The position numbers were made by a program, and so were the translations under genes. This document shows, in pieces, positions 58,281 to 64,000 of a stretch of 64,000 bases of DNA. Under the pieces are notes generated by a model. That model was not told the DNA's origin, did not search any database, and saw only the letters and a program-made list of their open reading frames with translations. Within the stretch, counting starts at the first letter, position 1; each line of letters opens with the position of its first letter. This stretch comes from Deinandra increscens subsp. villosa (Eukaryota > Streptophyta > Magnoliopsida > Asterales > Asteraceae): assembly GCA_039602395.1 (NCBI GenBank), contig JBCNJP010000025.1, positions 48,441,980-48,505,979 on the forward strand, in the 5' to 3' direction.

Positions 58281-60162
58281 CTAAAAACTTCAACAAAATG
58301 GTATTTACATGTGAAATCATGTACCATAGACATCTGAACATGACTAGAATATAAACACTGATAAAATGCATGTAAAGCATGTTACTAACATGACTAGAAT
58401 ACCAAAAAAAAAAAGATAGAACAATAGAGGATATACATGTGAAATAATGTACTATAGACATCTGAACTAATTAGAATACAAAAAAAGATGGAACGAGAGA
58501 TGATATACATGTGATATCATGTACCATAGACATTTGGTCAATAATTTCTATATTTTGGATAGAAAGCATTGGTAATAATATGCCAATCAAATCAACTGAA
58601 TCATGTAAAACTGAACCATAGTGACAAAAGTGCGAAAGTTAAAAAACCACATCAATACCGGGTTCTGTTGAACTAACATGACTAGAATACAAAAACAAAA
58701 GGAACAAATTAAATTTTTATACCAAAAGTAAAGCTACCTCAATGAAATTCGTCAAAATACTTATACATGAGTCAAAGCTATCATGTAAAATTCAAACAAA
58801 ATCCAAAAAAAAAGAACTTGTAGAAGATGCATATAAAATGCAAAATCTATAGCTAATCAAAACCGTAGTTGCAAATAATCAGGGACCTCAATGAAGATCG
58901 GGTCGTAAACGATTAAGAGAGTACCTCATTCGAAGTTGCAAGTCGACTCCTTATTCAAATTAAATATCAAGTTCGTGCGTTTCGCCGGAACTAGAATTGA
59001 TTCCAAACTACAAAAACTAAGATTAATGAGGAACTGATCACAAATCTGATGAAGCGATGATTAAAAAAATTAATCATGGTTAGGTCGATCAATCCCGCAA
59101 TAGAATTTGATTCCAAACTTAAAAACCTAATAGCAAACCTGATGAGCATAGGGTGCTGGTAACCTCGATCAGATCGATTCCTCGCAGCGAAAATTGATTC
59201 CAAACCAAGATATGAGGATACGTGAAAGTGATAGAACAAATTAGGATACTTTTCCCATGCTGGTAAGCACCTTAGTTAGACGTGAAACTTGTCAAAACTA
59301 CGTAGTTTTGATCAATCAAATTAAAGTAAGATTTTATTTCCAAAAAAAATATCATAATTTGTTCTATCACTTTCACGTATCCTCATATCGTGGTTTGGAA
59401 TCGATCTGATTATTTGCAACTACAATTTTGATTAGCTTTGTAATGACATTCTTAAAATAATAAGGTCTACACCGTTCAAAATCAGATTTTTTTTTTCAAT
59501 CATTTAACTTGCATTTTATACGGCTTTTATATATGTTCATGGTGATTGATGATTATAGGATATATTGATTTTAAAGTTGAGTTAATAATTTTTCGTATGG
59601 GTCTTGGGTTGGTATGGTGTTGATGAATAAAGTGTGGTTCCCATCGTGTTAAGAACTTTTACATGATCTAGCTCTTTGATAAAAACCTTACCCAAATCTA
59701 ACCTCAAATGGGTCGGTCACCCGGCACAGTTTTTTAACAAATTTTATAATCTTTTCATACTAATTGTTTAGTGCCAATATCAAAAGCTTCCTCCTGTTTG
59801 ACGGTTCTCAATTACAGCAATCTTTTTCTGTTCTATTTTTATTCAATAGAGATGACCATTTCACATGTCTTGATTAGCATATACAACTTCTTTTCCCACC
59901 GGTTTATTTTCATTAATGCATTTAAAACATTGTAAAATTTTCAAATTCAGAAGGCTAAAGAAGAAAGGATCTACTTTAAAATATTATAATCATTGTAACA
60001 TTTTAAACCATTGTAACATTTTCAATATCATAATCTCATTGTCTATTAAACTTTAACTAAAACCTACATTGCTCAAATTCTCAAACAGGTGTAACCTTGA
60101 ACAATTCTTCAAAACTACCAATTCTTCCAAATTGACAATTCTTCAAGTCAGGTTCAAATTTC

Positions 60163-60501
60163 ATCATTCTCTTTCTAGTAAAGCCTCGTCTGCCTGAAAA
60201 AATCAATATTAGTATCACATTGATAAACATTAATTATTAACAGATATAAATCTTACCTTCTTATTCGAACATTCACTGATGTAATGAACATTTTCCTTAC
60301 AGTAAGAACAAGTTCTCTTTTTTGGTGCTTCGAGAGAAGATTTCAACCTATTTGCACTTTTAGGACGACCTTTAGTATTAGTATGGACTAGTGGATCTCG
60401 AATAGAAATTTGAGGCATCACGTTTATCTGCGAACTTCTCACAGTAGGATCTTGTGAAGTAGTCTTTATCTATTTCAACTTTGTTCGAGTACTTTGCTCT
60501 T
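60163..60501 (-). pseudogene. FAR1-like gene 3' end, A copy 3
   Basis: Exon 60501-60257, intron 60256-60194, last exon from 60193. It has the A-type stop after RTKLK but reads TKGRPKSANR, as B copies do, where the other A copies have GHPK. This single site hints at conversion between unit types. Confidence 0.6.
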
Positions 60502-61473
60502 CTAAAAACTTCAACAAGATGGTATTTACATGTGAAATCATGTACCATAGACATCTGAACATGACTAAAATATAAACACTGATAAAATGCATGTAAAGCA
60601 TGTTACTAACATGACTAGAATACCAAAAAAAAAAGATAGAACAATAGAGGATATACATGTGAAATAATGTACTATAGACATCTGAACATGATTAGAATTC
60701 AAAAAAAAGATGGAACGAGAGATGATTAACATGTGAAATCATGTACCATAGACATTTGGTCAATAATTTCTATATTTTGGATAGAAAGCATTGGTAACAG
60801 TATGCCAATCAAATCAACTGAATCATGTAAAAATGAACCATAGTGACAAAAATGGGAAAGTTAAAAACCACATCAATACCGGGTTTGCTTCTGTTGAACT
60901 AACATGACTAGAATACAACCAAAAAAAAGGAACAAATTAAATTTTTATACCACAAGTAAAGCTACCTCAATGAAATTCGTCAAAATACTTATACATGAGT
61001 CAAAGCTATCATGTAAAATTCAAACAAAATCCAAAAAAAAGGAACTTGTAGAAGATGCATATAAAATGCAAAATCTAAAGCTAATCAAAACCGTAGTTGC
61101 AAATAATCAGGGACCTCAATGAAGATCGGGTCGTAAACGATTAAGAGAGTACCTCATTCGAAGCTACAAGTTGACTCCTTATTCAAATTAAATATCAAGT
61201 TCGTGCGTTTCGCCGGAACTAGAATTGATTCCAAACTACAAAAACTAAGATTAATGAGGAACTGATCACAAATCTGATGAAGCGATGATTAAAAAAATTA
61301 ATCATGGTTAGGTCGATCAATCCCGCAATAGAATTTGATTCCAAACTACAAAAACTAATAGCAAACCTGATGAGCATAGGGTGCTAGTAACCCCGATCAG
61401 ATCGATTCCTTGTAGCGAAAATTGATTCCAAACCAAGATATGAGGATACGTGAAAGTGATAGAACATATTAGG

Positions 61474-61572
61474 ATATTTTTTTTGGAAATAAAATCTTAC
61501 TTTAATTTGATTGATTAAAACTACGTAGTTTTGACAAGGTTCGCGTCTAACTTAGGTGTTCACCAGCACCGT
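61474..61572. repeat. Inverted loop segment at the right edge of the array
   Basis: After the left inner arm of the last unit (to about 61473), the loop between the foldback arms is present in reverse-complement orientation: GGAAATAAAATCTTAC comes first and CTAACTTAGGTG later, opposite to all other units. The right arm and the rest of the unit are missing. A second short piece ACGTAGTTTTGACAAGTTTC follows at 61578-61597. Confidence 0.8.
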
Positions 61573-61607
61573 ATTCACGTAGTTTTGACAAGTTTCTTTT
61601 GAGAACT

Positions 61608-61714
61608 TTTGAGAACCATTCTGAGCCACTATTTTTCAGGGGGGTAGTATTCAAATTCATGGGGGGGGAGGGGATATTCTTATATATAACTTGTGGCTCA
61701 TAATGGTTCTCAAA
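61608..61714. repeat. Small foldback element with 22-bp arms
   Basis: The arms at 61608-61629 and 61693-61714 are complementary at 21 of 22 positions (TTTGAGAACCATT...GAGCCAC). The 63-bp loop has G-runs (GGGGGG at 61640 region and GGGGGGGG near 61661). It looks like a MITE or structured border element. Confidence 0.7.
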
Positions 61715-61723
61715 TGATCCTCC

Positions 61724-61726
<3 letters not shown>

Positions 61727-61763
<37 letters not shown>
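61727..61763. repeat. TA microsatellite
   Basis: About 18 TA units directly right of the foldback. Confidence 0.95.
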
Positions 61764-61768
<5 letters not shown>

Positions 61769-63058
61769 ACAAATAACATACATACTACTATAGACGTCTT
61801 CATGCATCGGACAGATTTCTGCAGCAATGGTCCTGGTAGATGATATCGTATCCTGATGATAATGGGCCACTTACTTTTGAAAAGCCTTTTCCTCGAAAAT
61901 CTTTTGCTATTGCGAAAATAAATAGGTGTAAAAGTGTGCCAAAAAGCTTTGGTGCGAAAAATGTTGTTTTGGGGGGAAAAGGGGTTTAGGCAGATAAATT
62001 TGTGGGTTAAGGAATGAAAGGTTTAGGCTTAAAGGGGCTACTAGGGGATATTTTTTCGGGTAGTAAAGAAATTTTCGGGGGTGAAAGAGAATAGAGGGGT
62101 TTATCCTAGGGGCCTCAATCATATGAAAACATGTTTTCCGACTATATCCATCTTAGACTGTATACCCTTACCAAGTTCTAGCTTGAATGATCACTTGGTT
62201 TCTCACTATTTTTATGGAGTATGAGCTTGTTAGATATTTACAAGGTTAGGCTCGAACACTCATTAAGATGTGGGAAAAGGGGTTTTGAGTACCAGTTGTA
62301 TAAAAATAAACTTTGGGTTCGGTTTACTGTACCCAAAATAGCTTTAATGTATCCATTGAACTTTAAATGGTTCGAATCTTTTCTGTTTGGAAAACAATGT
62401 ATTTATTCAGATGATTTTGATCCATAAACAAGTTTTATTGGCTTTCTCAGAAGAAAATTTTTGCTTATTTTCGAAAAATTTCTACGGGTGGAGCAAAAGT
62501 TTAGTGTTGCGTATTTTCGGCTAAAGTTGACAATCCCGTCCCCACAATTAATTTGTACATTGCCCTCAATGTGCTTCTGCTAGCACAACATAAAAGCAAC
62601 AATGTGATTTAAATAGTTTAAGGGTAAGAAAATTGTCCCGGATGCACTGTTCAGATATGGATTCTGCCTTTGAGGTTGCATTGCTTTGGCCGACGCTTCT
62701 AGCTCTTGCTCGTGTTTTCCTCGGTTGTCTTATTTATTTATTACCTATACTACTAAGTTAAAATATGAAATACTTGTACTAGAGATCCGGTAAATCTGCC
62801 CGCGTCTCAGTAGGAATATTTCCTACTGGTCTGAGCTCAGAGTTACACTAGGCGAACCTCGATCTCTAGTACTAGTAACTAAACTACTAGTACTAAAAAT
62901 AAAAACTAAATAAACTAAGATAGATATCTAAAAATAAAAGTGAAAAGAAAAGGAAGGGGCGGAATTCTGACCGTCTTGGTGATGATTTCTTTGAAGTTCG
63001 TCATATTCTTATGCTTTTACTTTAGACTTCCATGGTAAGCCACCATGTCGTGCCACGT
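61764..63058. other. Stretch without supportable gene
   Basis: Two short open frames (61907-62122 minus, 62221-62427 plus) resemble no family. Because a Gypsy gag-protease fragment lies immediately to the right on the minus strand, part of this may be downstream retroelement sequence. RT or integrase motifs are not visible. Confidence 0.35.
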
Positions 63059-64000
63059 TTAGTGTACGGGTCTACTTGCTAGACCCGCAGTCCTGGTCAA
63101 GAAGATTGATAGTGGGGGAGAGGCTTCCTCCATTCCTTGGTATGCGAACTCTAGGCCTGACTCGATACTGTCCACCACCTGTAAGGTACTATCCATTTTC
63201 TTACCTATGTCGAAAGTTGCTTCATGGTCACCGAACTTGATCGTTAGCTTGCCACTGCTCATGTCTACCACTGCTTGTGTTTTTGCAAGGAATGGTCTTC
63301 CAAGGATAAGGGGTACCTCCTTGTCTTCTTCCATGTCTAAGATAACAAAGTATGCAGGATAAACGAACTCTCCTACTCGGACTAAGAGGTTCTCAGCGAT
63401 ACCTGAAGGGTACTTCATTGACCGATCTGCAAGTTAGATGCTCATCCTGGTGGGAGTGGGTTTACCGAGATTCAGTTTGTTGAACATGGAGGATGGCATA
63501 AGGTTTATGTTGGCCCCCAAGTCAACAAGTGCATTTGAAACCTCAATATCGCCTACTACACAAGGTAGTGTGAAGCTGCCAAGATCTAGTTGCTTTCGGG
63601 GAATGGTGTTTCAGAGAATGGCGGAACATTCTTCCCCTAGGCTAACAGAGTTGAGTTCCACGATCTTGCGCTTGTTAGTCAGGAAGTCTTTCATGTATTT
63701 TGTGTACTACGGCATCTGTGAAAGAACTTCAACAAAAGATAAGTTAATATGTAGTTGTCTCAGAAGGATCATGAACTTCCCGAACTGTTCCTCATTCTTT
63801 GCTTTGTTAAGCCTGTTGGGGTAAGGAATCTTTGGACTCTTCATGACTTCTTCTACAGCTACAGGAATAGGTGCTTCAGTTTGTTTTTGAGAAGGTGGGC
63901 TTGGTGTTGTTGGGCTCGGGTAGCTTCCTCGGGTCCAACCCTTCGGCTATGGAGTGTGATAGCATTAACCATCGCTTTGGGGTTGGTTGTTGGTGTTGCT
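63059..64000 (-). pseudogene. Gypsy (Tat/Athila-like) gag-protease fragment
   Basis: On the minus strand from the window edge: AITLHSR (variant of the AITLRSG border motif), the segment KNEEQFGKFMILLRQLHINL, then the retropepsin domain with active-site triad region DLGANINLMP (Asp-Leu-Gly-Ala codons at 63523-63512) and LILGRPFLA. Protease-gag in this form is typical of Tat/Athila Gypsy elements, which process their own polyprotein. Stops at 63717-63719, 63611-63613 and 63434-63436 and at least one frameshift near 63890 break the frame. The last 119 codons (63418-63059) are open. The upstream part lies outside the window. Confidence 0.8.

Larger units (their letters stand above)
49264..61572. 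repeat. 2.2-kb tandem array with AB higher-order structure
   Basis: The anchor CTAGTGGATCTCGAATAG occurs at 49264, 51491, 53719, 55939, 58167 and 60388, with spacings of 2227, 2228, 2220, 2228 and 2221. Units alternate between two types. B (anchors 49264, 53719, 58167) reads CTTCCCACAG and GTCCCTATCTG; A (51491, 55939, 60388) reads CTTCTCACAG and GTCTTTATCTA. The A-A and B-B distance is 4448-4449 bp. Units two apart are almost identical, while neighbours differ by several percent. The array therefore grew by copying AB dimers. Confidence 0.93.

Noticed and set aside
63438..63824. 128-codon plus-strand frame at the right edge
   Set aside because: It is the antisense shadow of the Gypsy gag-protease fragment.

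Overview
This window looks like repeat-rich intergenic DNA from a plant nuclear genome. It is AT-rich and is made almost entirely of transposable elements nested inside one another. I found no intact host gene. LTRs that start TGTCACACCCC on the + strand, primer-binding sites matching initiator tRNA-Met, Del/Tekay-like LTRs of 2.5-3.2 kb and a FAR1-like zinc-knuckle fragment all point to a eudicot. Asteraceae is my best guess, from familiarity with these LTR ends; this is inference, not a search result.

Layout. 1-3640: minus-strand LTR element A, with a noncoding internal region, PBS and 1.35-kb LTR. 3641-4234: decayed zinc-knuckle ORF cut by LTR A. 6286-9785: 5' half of a minus-strand Copia element (LTR, PBS, leader, broken gag and protease). 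10805-27500: a stack of related LTRs. An outer LTR-like sequence holds two solo LTRs with perfect 5-bp target duplications (ggcct and acaat). The first solo LTR holds an 8.85-kb non-autonomous element (LARD-1, 13210-22059) whose LTRs each carry a tRNA-like sequence. 27500-33061: fragments with two outward-facing Helitron-like 3' ends and degenerate repeats. 33062-48601: a minus-strand Helitron of the autonomous class, with Rep and Pif1-type helicase exons and a recognisable 3' hairpin plus CTAG end. A young 9.3-kb non-autonomous LTR element (LARD-2, 34116-43421) splits it inside a conserved helicase motif. 48602-48763: end of another LTR, running into a 500-N gap. 49264-61572: tandem array of about 5.5 units of 2.2 kb in ABABAB order (4.45-kb higher-order unit). 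Each unit carries the 3' end of a FAR1-like gene and a large foldback. 61600-64000: a small foldback, a TA microsatellite and a decayed Gypsy gag-protease fragment on the minus strand.

No complete functional pathway is encoded. The Helitron Rep exons are open, but the helicase has two frameshifts, a stop codon and a 9.3-kb insertion, and its 5' end is lost. The two LARDs have all the cis signals (LTR, PBS, polypurine tract) but no recognisable gag or pol, so they would depend on an autonomous Del/Tekay-type relative elsewhere. The least expected structures are the ABABAB array with an inverted loop at its edge, the tRNA-like unit in the LARD-1 LTRs, and the 20-bp minisatellite inside LARD-2.
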